Shown here: positions 22,948 through 30,607 of the stretch, piece after piece
Layout: every line of letters begins with the position of its first letter
How positions within the stretch are numbered: position 1 is the stretch's first letter
Assembly: GCA_043820265.1 (NCBI GenBank)
Contig: JBDREA010000056.1
Span: 1-38,593, forward strand
Length of the DNA stretch: 38,593 nucleotides
Direction: 5' to 3'
DNA from: JBDREA01 sp043820265
GTDB taxonomy: Archaea; Altiarchaeota; Altiarchaeia; IMC4; JBDREA01
Notes under the pieces: generated by a model
Told to the model about the DNA's origin: nothing
Database searches by the model: none
Seen by the model: only the letters and a program-made list of their open reading frames with translations
Position numbers and translations under genes: made by a program

Positions 22948-23721
22948 ATGGCTTTGTGGATGCTTTATGCCTTTATCGTTCTCCTAGCTGTTCTTGTCGT
23001 CGCGCTAATCCTCGTCAAAATCAGAAATGATCGAAGACTTGCAGAAGAAAAGCGAACGCAGGATGAACAAATCCGAATAAGACAAGCAGAACTGGATAGA
23101 CAAAAAATATTGGGAGAACAAAAGAAGAAAGCGAAGCTAGAACTCAAACGAGCCGAAGCAAAAAGAAAAGAGGAGGCAGAAAAGGAAAAGATTAAAAAGG
23201 AGGAAGCCGGAAAAGAAGCTCAAGGGCTAATAAGGATCTTCCATCACGACCGGTTCATATGGGTCAAACCAGAAGAGAAAGACGAATTGGAACACCTCGA
23301 AAAGGATATGAGGTACAATTTCCCAGACATGAACCCAAACGAATTCTCTGGATTCATCAAAAGGGTTTTTTCAAGCATTGGATTTCTAATTGCCGCAGCC
23401 CAGGGCGGCCCCCCAACCGATTTTCTAGCCCAAAAAAGTAAGGTCAACGCTTTAGTGCGAGTTAGCAAGCGCGAGCGGGAGGATGTCGTCTCAAAGGATG
23501 AAGTGAACCGTTTCATCGAAGACATAAAAAAACACGAGGTAAACCAGGCCTATTTTGTGACAACATCAATTTTTTCAGCTGAGGCCAGAGACCTCGAGAA
23601 AACCCTTGATTCAGCGGCGACTTTAACCGATTCACTAGGTGAACTTGGCCATCTAGAACTCTGGGATTTTCAAAAACTATACGAGTTCGTGGACAGGATT
23701 TACATGGGTGAAAAGAGATGA
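22948..23721 (+). CDS. Membrane-anchored coiled-coil protein with Mrr-like nuclease-fold domain
   Basis: 257 residues. Residues 2-25 are one membrane helix and residues 30-92 are a highly charged coiled coil (Glu/Lys/Arg-rich). From about 128 comes an Mrr_cat-like domain: M-N-P-N-E-F-S-G-F-I-K-R-V-F, P-P-T-D158-F-L-A, a V-R-V-S-K174-R-E strand, V-S-K-D-E-V-N-R-F-I-E-D-I and A-Y-F-V-T-T-S-I-F-S-A-E-A. The acidic and Lys positions of a D-x(n)-(E/Q)-x-K site are partly kept (D158, K174) but the E/Q is Val, so catalysis is doubtful. It overlaps the next gene by 4 bp (ATGA), starting an operon of three envelope proteins. Confidence 0.6.
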   Translation: MALWMLYAFIVLLAVLVVALILVKIRNDRRLAEEKRTQDEQIRIRQAELDRQKILGEQKKKAKLELKRAEAKRKEEAEKEKIKKEEAGKEAQGLIRIFHHDRFIWVKPEEKDELEHLEKDMRYNFPDMNPNEFSGFIKRVFSSIGFLIAAAQGGPPTDFLAQKSKVNALVRVSKREREDVVSKDEVNRFIEDIKKHEVNQAYFVTTSIFSAEARDLEKTLDSAATLTDSLGELGHLELWDFQKLYEFVDRIYMGEKR

Positions 23722-24611
23722 CGAATATTATCTGGAGCTCCAAGATACTAACAGCACTTTTTTTTGTCGTTATCCTATCCTCATCCCTTCTGGTTGCAGG
23801 TAGGCTCAATTATCCATCTGAAAGTTTGACTTGGACTCAATACCCGCAACGCCTCGAATCAAAAATAACGCTTTGCATCGAGGGGGATTCGAATCCTCAA
23901 GAACCAGTAATCACTCTTGAAGAAGTCGAAGGATTCGATCCCCCAAAAACCGTTTTTATAAGGCTGGGAAAAAGCATCAAAGAATTCCACCGCAGTGATT
24001 TCGGTAACCCTCAGAAAGCGACCGGATTGTTTCTGGGATGCAACAACATCTCGTTTTCCTCAGATGAACCCGGGGGATACAAGCTTAAATTAACCTACAG
24101 CGAGCAATGGAAACCTAAGATAAGGGCCGTAGAGATTGAGGATCTCCAGTCAAATGAACTTGCGAAATACACGATTGTTGTTTTAGATAAAAACTTAGGC
24201 CAAGCAGTCAACAAAACAGAATTCGTCATCTCAGAAAGGGACATCTACAGCGAAGATACAGGAAAAGTAGTGTTAAACGAAACCTTTGAAGGAAACGAAG
24301 CCTTCTTAAAAATCGTAGTCCCCGGAAACTATCGATTTCTGACACGCGTATTTGACGGAGTCCTCTGGTCTGAGTGGTACAGGGCCCAGTTCACATGCCA
24401 TGTGGTCTCAAACAGCCTTGTTCTAAGGCCGGATGCGTTTGAATCGAAGAAACCCGTCAGGCCGAAGTTTTCAATCCCATCTGCGATTGTACCAAACGAA
24501 GACTCATTTATTATAGCAGTGAAAAGAGAGATAAACGGTCTATACACACTATATCATAAAACCAGAAACTACTTAGGATATCAGAGATACAAATTCAGCC
24601 AACCAAGATGA
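23718..24611 (+). CDS. Exported or membrane-anchored beta-rich protein of unknown function
   Basis: 297 residues. An N-terminal hydrophobic segment (about 9-27) acts as signal or anchor. The remainder is polar, strand-rich and contains several N-glycosylation sequons, with three Cys at scattered positions and no catalytic motif that I recognise. The layout suggests two Ig-like sandwiches. It overlaps both neighbours by 4 bp, so it is translationally tied to the Mrr-like and the three-helix membrane proteins and probably acts with them at the cell surface. Confidence 0.6.
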   Translation: MTNIIWSSKILTALFFVVILSSSLLVAGRLNYPSESLTWTQYPQRLESKITLCIEGDSNPQEPVITLEEVEGFDPPKTVFIRLGKSIKEFHRSDFGNPQKATGLFLGCNNISFSSDEPGGYKLKLTYSEQWKPKIRAVEIEDLQSNELAKYTIVVLDKNLGQAVNKTEFVISERDIYSEDTGKVVLNETFEGNEAFLKIVVPGNYRFLTRVFDGVLWSEWYRAQFTCHVVSNSLVLRPDAFESKKPVRPKFSIPSAIVPNEDSFIIAVKREINGLYTLYHKTRNYLGYQRYKFSQPR

Positions 24612-24982
24612 AAAACTGGAAAATAATCTGTATCCTCATAGGTATCGTGTGGGGGCTCATTAGCATACAAGCAATCGACTACTTTTTCATTCAGACTTAT
24701 CCTCCAAAGGGTGCATCGCCCGGGACCTTGCCTACAGATAGGCAAAAAGAAGGATATTTCACTCCTTTAGGATTCATCCTCTTTTTTCCAGCATGGGCAT
24801 CTTTATACCTGAGTGCCGTGATCGTAAAAATCGGAGACATCACAGGTCTCAGACCAGCCCCCTTTATGAGTCTCCGCAATCCTCCACTCCTTCTATATAT
24901 AATTCTCTCGATGCTTCTAGCGACATTGCTTTCGCTCTCTGTGAGATTTTTCTCAAAAAAGATCCAAAATAAAAAGGAATGA
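24608..24982 (+). CDS. Small membrane protein with about three helices
   Basis: 124 residues. Hydrophobic segments at about 5-22, 52-74 and 94-115, with a Pro-rich exterior loop between the first two (Y-P-P-K-G-A-S-P-G-T-L-P) and a basic C-terminus. No recognised family. ATGA overlap with the previous gene. It ends directly next to the convergent trxB stop with no intergenic base. Confidence 0.6.
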   Translation: MKNWKIICILIGIVWGLISIQAIDYFFIQTYPPKGASPGTLPTDRQKEGYFTPLGFILFFPAWASLYLSAVIVKIGDITGLRPAPFMSLRNPPLLLYIILSMLLATLLSLSVRFFSKKIQNKKE

Positions 24983-25906
24983 CTACTTCCGACTCCAATA
25001 TGGATCTCTGATATATTCGTAGGCTGATAAGGCTGCTGTGCACCCTTCTCCGACCGCTGTTGCGACCTGAAGAACACCTCCTATGACGTCTCCTGCCGCA
25101 AATACTCCCGGGATGTTCGTCTGCATTTTCCTGTCAACCATGATGAATCCGTCCCCGTCGACCTTTACCCCTGCATCTTTCGCCAGCTCCGAGTTTGGCT
25201 TAATGCCTATCGAGATAAAAACTCCTTCGGCTTTTAAATCTTTGGTTTTTTTTGATCTGACATCCTTTATCGTTATTGAAGATACGAATTTTTCCCCGTT
25301 TATTTTTTCAACTTCAGAGTTGAGGATGGGAACGATCCCCTTTGACGTCATCTCTTCAATCTGTTTTTCTTCGGCGCGAAACTGGTCTCTGCGATGGATG
25401 ATATACACTCGAGAGCATGTCTCAGAAAGATAGAGTGCATCGGAAACCGCCGTGTTACCTCCACCGACCACCGCCACTGTCTTTCCTTTGAAAAACGGAG
25501 CGTCGCATGTTGCGCAATAGGAGACTCCCCTCCCTAAAAGCTCTGTTTCGCCAGGGACGCCAAGATGCTTGTGTTCTCCTCCACGGCATAGAAGCGCAGC
25601 TTTACAGGTTAATACTTTTCCTGAGACATGGATTTTTTTTTCTTCACTTTCCAACTCGAGCTTTTCTGCTTCTCCAAAGAGGAACTGCACTCCGAGGGAC
25701 TTCGCCTGCTCGTGCATTTTCGCTGATAGTTCGGCTCCGGAAATCTGTTTTTCCCCCGGCCAGTTCTCGATAATGGGCGTAAGCTGCATCTGTCCTCCTG
25801 GGAGCGCTTTTTCGACTATGAGAGTTTTCAAGTTTCGCCTCACTGCGTAGATTCCCGCAGTCAATCCAGCAGGTCCTCCCCCGACGATGATAAAATCATA
25901 GTCCAT
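24983..25906 (-). CDS. trxB: Thioredoxin reductase
   Basis: 307 residues. FAD loop I-V-G-G-G-P-A-G-L-T at the N-terminus, redox-active C131-A-T-C134-D, NADPH-binding V-G-G-G-N-T-A and H-R-R-D-Q-F-R-A, and the C-terminal G-D-V-I-G-G FAD motif. It transfers electrons from NADPH (or NADH) to thioredoxin-like proteins. The hisF gene ends 6 bp upstream on the same strand, so it is the second gene of an operon with it. No thioredoxin is adjacent. Confidence 0.95.
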   Translation of the reverse strand: MDYDFIIVGGGPAGLTAGIYAVRRNLKTLIVEKALPGGQMQLTPIIENWPGEKQISGAELSAKMHEQAKSLGVQFLFGEAEKLELESEEKKIHVSGKVLTCKAALLCRGGEHKHLGVPGETELLGRGVSYCATCDAPFFKGKTVAVVGGGNTAVSDALYLSETCSRVYIIHRRDQFRAEEKQIEEMTSKGIVPILNSEVEKINGEKFVSSITIKDVRSKKTKDLKAEGVFISIGIKPNSELAKDAGVKVDGDGFIMVDRKMQTNIPGVFAAGDVIGGVLQVATAVGEGCTAALSAYEYIRDPYWSRK

Positions 25907-25912
25907 ATTTTT

Positions 25913-26689
25913 CTATATCCTAATGGGAACTCCTTTCTCCTTTAAATATTTTTTTACTTCTGAAATAGGAAACTCTTGGAAGTGAAATATCGATGCCGCA
26001 AGCGCTGCGTCCGCTTTCCCTTTTGTGAATGCTTCGAGTATGTGTCTTGGTTCTCCGACTCCCCCGCTTGCGATCACCGGTATGTTGACGGCTTCGCTTA
26101 TAAGCCTTGTGAGCTCAAGGTCGAAGCCCTCTTTTGTCCCGTCCCTGTCCATCGAAGTGAGAAGGATCTCGCCTGCACCCAGCTTCTCCACCTTCTTCGC
26201 CCACTCAAGCGTGTCGACTCCCGTCATCTTCCGGCCCCCGAAAAATGAGCACTCGTGGCCTGAGGAAGTTTTTCCCGTTCTCTTGCTATCCATGGCTACT
26301 ACGATGCACTGGTTTCCAAACTTCTTTGCTCCCTCCTCAACCAACCTGGGATTCTTTATGGCAGCCGTATTAATCGAAACTTTGTCTGCCCCCGCACGAA
26401 GCATCTTTTTCATATCGTCCGTCGACTTGATGCCGCCTCCGACGGTCACAGGCATAAAGACGTTTTCAACCGTCCTCTCAATGACGTGCACCATTGTTTC
26501 CCTTCTTTCGGCTGATGCAGTAATATCAAGAAACACGAGCTCGTCCGCGCCGTCCCTGTAGTACTGCTCTGCCAGCTCCCAGGGGACTCCAGCATAGCGT
26601 ATCTCTTTGAACTTAACTCCCTTGACTACTCGGCCCTCGGCAACCGACAAGTCGCAGTCCAGGCAGGGGATGATTCGTTTCGTTAACAT
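25913..26689 (-). CDS. hisF: Imidazole glycerol phosphate synthase cyclase subunit
   Basis: 258 residues. The (beta/alpha)8 barrel landmarks are I-I-P-C-L-D11, V-T-V-G-G-G-I-K, D134 in V-V-A-M-D-S-K-R, L-L-T-S-M-D-R-D-G-T-K-E-G-F-D and I-A-S-G-G-V-G. D11 and D134 match the catalytic pair of HisF. A few extra residues (D-L-S-V-A-E) lengthen the loop after D11 compared with typical HisF. No hisH or other histidine genes are in the window, so its glutaminase partner must lie elsewhere. It is followed by trxB. Confidence 0.93.
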   Translation of the reverse strand: MLTKRIIPCLDCDLSVAEGRVVKGVKFKEIRYAGVPWELAEQYYRDGADELVFLDITASAERRETMVHVIERTVENVFMPVTVGGGIKSTDDMKKMLRAGADKVSINTAAIKNPRLVEEGAKKFGNQCIVVAMDSKRTGKTSSGHECSFFGGRKMTGVDTLEWAKKVEKLGAGEILLTSMDRDGTKEGFDLELTRLISEAVNIPVIASGGVGEPRHILEAFTKGKADAALAASIFHFQEFPISEVKKYLKEKGVPIRI

Positions 26690-26775
26690 TTTTATGGAGA
26701 GTAATGAGGAGAAGAGAATTAAAAGGGAAATATGGTAAGGGTATCAAGGAGACGCCACAAGCAGTCTAACCGAGT

Positions 26776-26783
26776 TTTTTATT
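26776..26783 (+). promoter_or_regulatory. TATA box for the lipoprotein gene
   Basis: TTTTTATT centred about 25 bp before the ATG at 26804, indicating a leaderless transcript. Confidence 0.5.
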
Positions 26784-26803
26784 CTCTAGATTAATCAGTT
26801 ACT

Positions 26804-28081
26804 ATGAAATGGGGGTTGGTTGGACTATTAACATCGATATTGCTCCTGAGTGGTTGTTTAGGAGGTGATAATGAAGTAGTACAAACTTCCTTGCCTACGT
26901 CTTCTTCTATCCCTTCCACTACCTCGATTTCCGCACCTATAACCTCTACACCATCACCTACCTCAACAACGTCTACCCTCTTAACGATACCAACCACAAC
27001 TACTCCTTCTTGTCAGTGGAGAAGATTTTGCGATGAGTTTGAATTATGCACGGTTGAAGGTTGTTTACCAGCACCTCAAGGAGAACCAAAATGCAATCGA
27101 CATGGTTGTTCGTTACTTGAAGAAGGAGGCCCTATCGATACTGGAGACATCCAAGCTTGGCCACTCAATGACACGATACAGGGATATTTCACCTTTGTAA
27201 ATTCAAATGACGAAGACCTTAAGGCGGAAGGTGAAGTAGAGTTCATATTATCGTCATTGATATTACAACCCTGGAACCATTCCGAAGATACTCGTTTAAT
27301 CTATTCTCGGAAATACACTCTCAAAGAATCAGATTATAAAAAAATCAGGCTTCAAAAAATAGGTAGAGCATCAAATAAAAGATGGGTCCACGTCTACAAG
27401 CCGATAGATAAGGATGATTTTATCCAACTCCCTCATAGCAACTGGGGACGATTCTCTGTTTTATTCACTCCAAAAGGGAAAAACTACAATCTCTATTCAA
27501 GCACTATGATGCTTCTTGAATTATCAGATTTTAATAAGAGTGAGGCTGAGGTAATCTGGGAATTAAATACAAGCAACGAAACTGGAGAAACTATGTCTCT
27601 TACAACAGTGGCTTTGTTGGACATAGATTGGTCAGCATTATCTTTTATCACCTTTAACGCAGCTATGGAAGAATTAACATGTAAAGATAGGCTACTGGCC
27701 CATATCGAAAATTTAGAGGAGATACAAAAACAATACGATTCCTTCAATCAACTATGGGGGAAGTATTATTATCAACAATATGGAGAACCAATAAATATCC
27801 TTCCTTTCCTTACTGATTTCATGAGTTCCCGACAGGAAGTGAGCCTCCAAATAAACGAACATCTTACCGAATCAGAGTTGATTAACGATTGTAAAACCCA
27901 ATATGCTGAGCCAATCGAACTTTTAACAAATTCATCAGAAAACGCTAGACTAGGAATAACAAACATGTTAAACTTCATACATACTAACAACGAGAAATAC
28001 GAACAAAAAGCGAAGGCTTATTGGAAAGAAGGAGAGAAACAAAGGGAAGAGGCAGAGCAAATAGTAAAAAGAGAGTTTTAA
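26804..28081 (+). CDS. Predicted lipoprotein with Thr/Ser-rich linker
   Basis: 425 residues. The lipobox L-L-S-G-C (C18) after a short hydrophobic signal predicts lipid attachment. Residues ~25-70 are a Thr/Ser/Pro linker like that of the C-x11-C protein. A Cys-rich patch follows (six Cys between about 71 and 105), then a sandwich-like domain and a C-terminal helical part (about 295-425) ending in a charged coiled coil. No family recognised; likely a cell-surface structural or sensing protein. The next gene is 24 bp downstream. Confidence 0.7.
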   Translation: MKWGLVGLLTSILLLSGCLGGDNEVVQTSLPTSSSIPSTTSISAPITSTPSPTSTTSTLLTIPTTTTPSCQWRRFCDEFELCTVEGCLPAPQGEPKCNRHGCSLLEEGGPIDTGDIQAWPLNDTIQGYFTFVNSNDEDLKAEGEVEFILSSLILQPWNHSEDTRLIYSRKYTLKESDYKKIRLQKIGRASNKRWVHVYKPIDKDDFIQLPHSNWGRFSVLFTPKGKNYNLYSSTMMLLELSDFNKSEAEVIWELNTSNETGETMSLTTVALLDIDWSALSFITFNAAMEELTCKDRLLAHIENLEEIQKQYDSFNQLWGKYYYQQYGEPINILPFLTDFMSSRQEVSLQINEHLTESELINDCKTQYAEPIELLTNSSENARLGITNMLNFIHTNNEKYEQKAKAYWKEGEKQREEAEQIVKREF

Positions 28082-28105
28082 AAGCCGAGAAATAGAAAAG
28101 AAAAA

Positions 28106-28318
28106 ATGGTGGTTCGTATAACGATATTCTGGGGTTTGTTAGCGATTGCTTATCTATGTTTGGCAGTAGTTTTTTGGAAAGAGGAGGTCGAGGCGAAACC
28201 AAATCTGATTAAGTTAGGAAGAACAGATCTTGTCGAGTTCCTAAATAGACTTGGAAAATATAATGCTGTGGGATTCCTCTTAGCCGCAATTGCAGCTATA
28301 CTTTCAGTTTTTGTGTAA
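28106..28318 (+). CDS. Small two-helix membrane protein
   Basis: 70 residues. Helices at about 4-24 and 50-70 flank a polar segment containing E-V-E-A-K-P-N-L-I-K-L-G-R-T-D. Only 24 bp after the lipoprotein, so probably in the same transcript. Unknown function. Confidence 0.5.
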   Translation: MVVRITIFWGLLAIAYLCLAVVFWKEEVEAKPNLIKLGRTDLVEFLNRLGKYNAVGFLLAAIAAILSVFV

Positions 28319-28335
28319 ACGCGACCAAAAGGGAT

Positions 28336-28385
28336 TTTTTGTGCAGATAACCCACTTTTTGTGCAAACAACAACTATTTATGCAA
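28336..28385. repeat. Three short T-rich direct repeats between convergent genes
   Basis: TTTTTGTGCA at 28336 and 28356, and a two-mismatch copy (TATTTATGCA) at 28375. The period is about 20 bp. T runs here could terminate transcription of the upstream plus-strand gene; the regular spacing would also suit protein binding. Confidence 0.4.
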
Positions 28386-28401
28386 AGCCGGGAAGGAGTT
28401 A

Positions 28402-29214
28402 TTATTCTCTTACAACTGTGTTTTTAAGTATTCCGATTTCTTCGATCTCTGCTTCTAGGATGTCTCCTTCGTTGATTTTGTCAACTCCTTTCGGCGTCCC
28501 AGTGGCTATGATGTCTCCAGGATGAAGGGTCATCGCCTGGCTCAGGTACTCAATTATTTCCGGGATCTTAAAGACCATGTGTTTTGTGTTCGAGTCTTGG
28601 CGGATCTTCCCGTTTACTCGTAGGGAGAGGTTGAGGTTTTGAGGATCCTTTATTTGATTTGAAGGAACAATCCATGGACCCATTGGTGCAAACGTATCGA
28701 AGCTTTTTGCTATCTCCCACTGCTCGTTTTTCTTTTTGGCTTCAGATTGTAGATCACGGGCTGTGATGTCTTGGATTATTGTGTAACCGGCAACGACATT
28801 GAAGGCTTCTTTCGCATTCACCCTCTTAGCCTCTTTTCCAATTACAATCGCCAACTCAACCTCGTTATGTACTTCCTTTGTAACATCATCTGAGGGGAGG
28901 ACCACATCATCCAGGTGGCCGATCAGTGCGGAGGTTGGTTTGTAGAAGAGCATCGGGTGATCCGGTTTCTTTCCCTTCATTTCGTCTATGTGTTCGGCGT
29001 AGTTCCATCCAAGACACATTATTTTGGCGGGATCAACCGGCGGAAGAAATTGTATCTCGTCTAATCCCACTTCCTCGTCTATCTCGCCGGGTTCAAATCC
29101 CATTGAAATGCAACCCATCATGTCTTGGTAGGAAAGCAACCTTATAGACTTATCCCCTTTGGCGAGGCCGACCCTCTTCTCTCCTCCATAGATGCACTGA
29201 AGAAACTTATCCAT
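28402..29214 (-). CDS. Fumarylacetoacetate hydrolase (FAH) family enzyme
   Basis: 270 residues. The FAH core is clear: K-I-M-C-L-G-W-N-Y-A-E-H, M-L-F-Y-K-P-T-S-A-L-I-G, H-N-E-V-E-L-A-I-V-I-G-K (metal-binding acids), V-A-G-Y-T-I-I-Q-D-I-T-A-R-D and D-I-I-A-T-G-T-P-K-G-V. Members hydrolyse or decarboxylate beta-diketo or oxo acids (fumarylpyruvate, 2-hydroxyhepta-dienedioate, oxaloacetate). The archaeal substrate is not fixed by sequence. It lies 10 bp downstream of a small minus-strand gene and is probably co-transcribed with it. Confidence 0.9.
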   Translation of the reverse strand: MDKFLQCIYGGEKRVGLAKGDKSIRLLSYQDMMGCISMGFEPGEIDEEVGLDEIQFLPPVDPAKIMCLGWNYAEHIDEMKGKKPDHPMLFYKPTSALIGHLDDVVLPSDDVTKEVHNEVELAIVIGKEAKRVNAKEAFNVVAGYTIIQDITARDLQSEAKKKNEQWEIAKSFDTFAPMGPWIVPSNQIKDPQNLNLSLRVNGKIRQDSNTKHMVFKIPEIIEYLSQAMTLHPGDIIATGTPKGVDKINEGDILEAEIEEIGILKNTVVRE

Positions 29215-29224
29215 TGCGTATTCC

Positions 29225-29527
29225 TCAAGGTTCTTTGGGTTTCTTGTAAAACGACGAACTGAACTTCCGCCTCTCCTTTAGGGGGATCTGACCTGCCCCT
29301 CCGGATTCAAGCTTGTGGACGGCAACCAGCTGGCACAACTCCTCTTCGAGAGCAGTAAAATCCTCTTCAGAAAACTCTTTCTCCTCTATCTGCTTTCCCA
29401 AATCCATAAGAGACAAATCCTTCGGGTATCTTTTTTGAAATTTTGTGAGCCTCTCCCTGAACGAATCGGCATCGTGCTCCCTGGCCACCGACAACAACTC
29501 CTCAAACACGTATCGTCCGGCATTCAT
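29225..29527 (-). CDS. Small helical protein of unknown function
   Basis: 100 residues from the ATG at 29527; a longer upstream frame runs through the divergent promoter and gene and was rejected. Mostly charged helices (E-E-L-L-S-V-A-R-E-H-D-A-D-S-F-R) with a basic C-terminal tail. No family recognised. It is divergent from the 29565 gene across a palindromic promoter and followed by the FAH gene. Confidence 0.55.
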   Translation of the reverse strand: MNAGRYVFEELLSVAREHDADSFRERLTKFQKRYPKDLSLMDLGKQIEEKEFSEEDFTALEEELCQLVAVHKLESGGAGQIPLKERRKFSSSFYKKPKEP

Positions 29528-29533
29528 AATACA

Positions 29534-29561
29534 ACTTAAATATCCTATGAGGATATTAAAT
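29534..29561. promoter_or_regulatory. Symmetrical divergent promoter built on a palindrome
   Basis: AATATCCT-ATG-AGGATATT (29539-29557) is a perfect inverted repeat. CTTAAATAT at its left arm is 26 bp before the plus-strand ATG at 29565, and ATTTAATAT read on the other strand at its right arm is about 29 bp before the minus-strand ATG at 29527. Each arm thus carries one TATA element. Confidence 0.55.
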
Positions 29562-29564
29562 ACC

Positions 29565-29846
29565 ATGCCAAAAATACCAGATGAAATCTGCGCTGTTGTC
29601 TTCGACGAGCCCGGGCTATGCAAGGTTCTCGGAGAGCTCACAGGAAATAAGATAGGCCGCATCGGAGTTGACGAATCCGGCCACCACATGGACAAGGAAG
29701 TCTACACCCTCCACCTCAAAGACGACACAACCTTCTCCTACACCGAAGACCAACTCGCCAAACTCCTAACCCAAAAGCTCGGAAGAAAAATCATAAACAT
29801 CAGCTTAGAGCAAAGAAAAGAATTCTATGTAAGATTCAGGATATAG
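29565..29846 (+). CDS. Small alpha/beta protein of unknown function
   Basis: 93 residues from the ATG at 29565, chosen by TATA spacing; an upstream frame runs antisense through the divergent gene. Two beta-rich parts (I-C-A-V-V-F-D-E-P-G and V-Y-T-L-H-L-K-D-D-T-T-F-S-Y) and a short helix. No family recognised. It overlaps the convergent gene below by 11 bp. Confidence 0.55.
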   Translation: MPKIPDEICAVVFDEPGLCKVLGELTGNKIGRIGVDESGHHMDKEVYTLHLKDDTTFSYTEDQLAKLLTQKLGRKIINISLEQRKEFYVRFRI

Positions 29847-30414
29847 GATTTAATCGTTCAAAACCTATCCCTTTCTTTCGGACTTTTTCGTAATCTATAC
29901 CCAGAATTTTCTCAACAAAAAGTTTGGCGCTCTCACGTTGCGTTTGACCCATTGGAATTTTAAATCTTTCAAAGAGGTTATCCTTATCCTCCCCCCAGGT
30001 TTCTGTATCCGTATTTCTCTTAACCAAAACGAGCATCATAATCGACATCTGGTTTCGATAGACGTCGTTGAAGGTTTCTGCCAAGGTTGGATTTTCATCG
30101 ACGAGATGGTAATACCTTTCCGATAGAAGATTCCATCGTCTATCCTCCACTCCCTTAATAGGCTTACTTAGGTGCTGCTTTTTTTTCAATTCTATCCAGA
30201 GATTGTTCCCATCTAAGCCGAGTTCATGCTCCATATATTTTCTCTCATCCTCCAATTTCCAAAGAAGCTTGCTCAAAGCTCGTTTCCCATCTTTTTTCAC
30301 TGTTACGCCAAGCTCCCTTAAAATTTTCGGCTCCACCCCCTCAATTGCCGCATCCAGAAAAGAAAGTCTTCGTTTAACAGCCAACGCCTGAGGCTTAAGC
30401 AACTGATCACCCAT
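29836..30414 (-). CDS. Helical protein of unknown function
   Basis: 192 residues. Charged, helix-rich (R-A-L-S-K-L-L-W-K-L-E-D-E-R-K-Y-M-E-H-E-L), no Cys, no membrane segment, no recognised motif. Its 3' end overlaps the convergent 29565 gene by 11 bp. Its start lies 36 bp from a GNAT-tail pseudogene on the same strand, so it borders the mosaic segment. Could be DNA- or RNA-associated, but that is a guess from charge only. Confidence 0.55.
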   Translation of the reverse strand: MGDQLLKPQALAVKRRLSFLDAAIEGVEPKILRELGVTVKKDGKRALSKLLWKLEDERKYMEHELGLDGNNLWIELKKKQHLSKPIKGVEDRRWNLLSERYYHLVDENPTLAETFNDVYRNQMSIMMLVLVKRNTDTETWGEDKDNLFERFKIPMGQTQRESAKLFVEKILGIDYEKVRKKGIGFERLNPIS

Positions 30415-30450
30415 GGATTATCTTAGGAACTACATAGAAAAAAATGGCTT

Positions 30451-30567
30451 AACTTCTTTCTCGAGGGATTCTTCGCAGCAGTCGGTGTATATGCTTCAGT
30501 CCATGCATTAACTCCATTTGATGGGAAGCTCTTGTTTGTCGATACGTTTGAATCCAAGCCCCTCAAA
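30451..30567 (-). pseudogene. Decayed copy of the GNAT (NAGS-like) C-terminus
   Basis: Read on the minus strand, the 39 codons match the last 40 codons of the intact GNAT gene at 33483-33938: F-E-G-L-G-F-K-R-I-D-K-Q-E-L-P-I-K, then W-S-stop-C-M-D-stop, then Y-T-D-C-C-E-E-S-L. By eye 28 of 39 positions are identical. One codon is deleted, two in-frame stops are present, and the original stop codon is lost. Homology ends about 9 bp before the TATA box of the FtsH-like gene. The N-terminal two thirds of the gene are absent. Confidence 0.8.
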
Positions 30568-30575
30568 GATTTTGA

Positions 30576-30584
30576 TTTTTTATT
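30576..30584 (+). promoter_or_regulatory. TATA box for the FtsH-like gene
   Basis: TTTTTTATT centred about 28 bp before the ATG at 30608. It begins a few bases after the GNAT-tail pseudogene homology ends. Confidence 0.45.
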
Positions 30585-30607
30585 CTAGCGTCTAATGATG
30601 CTTATCC

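Noticed and set aside
26025..26561. 178-codon plus-strand frame over hisF
   Set aside because: hisF on the minus strand has full motifs; this frame has none.
28336..28385. CRISPR-like array
   Set aside because: Units are only about 10 bp with 10-bp gaps and only three copies.
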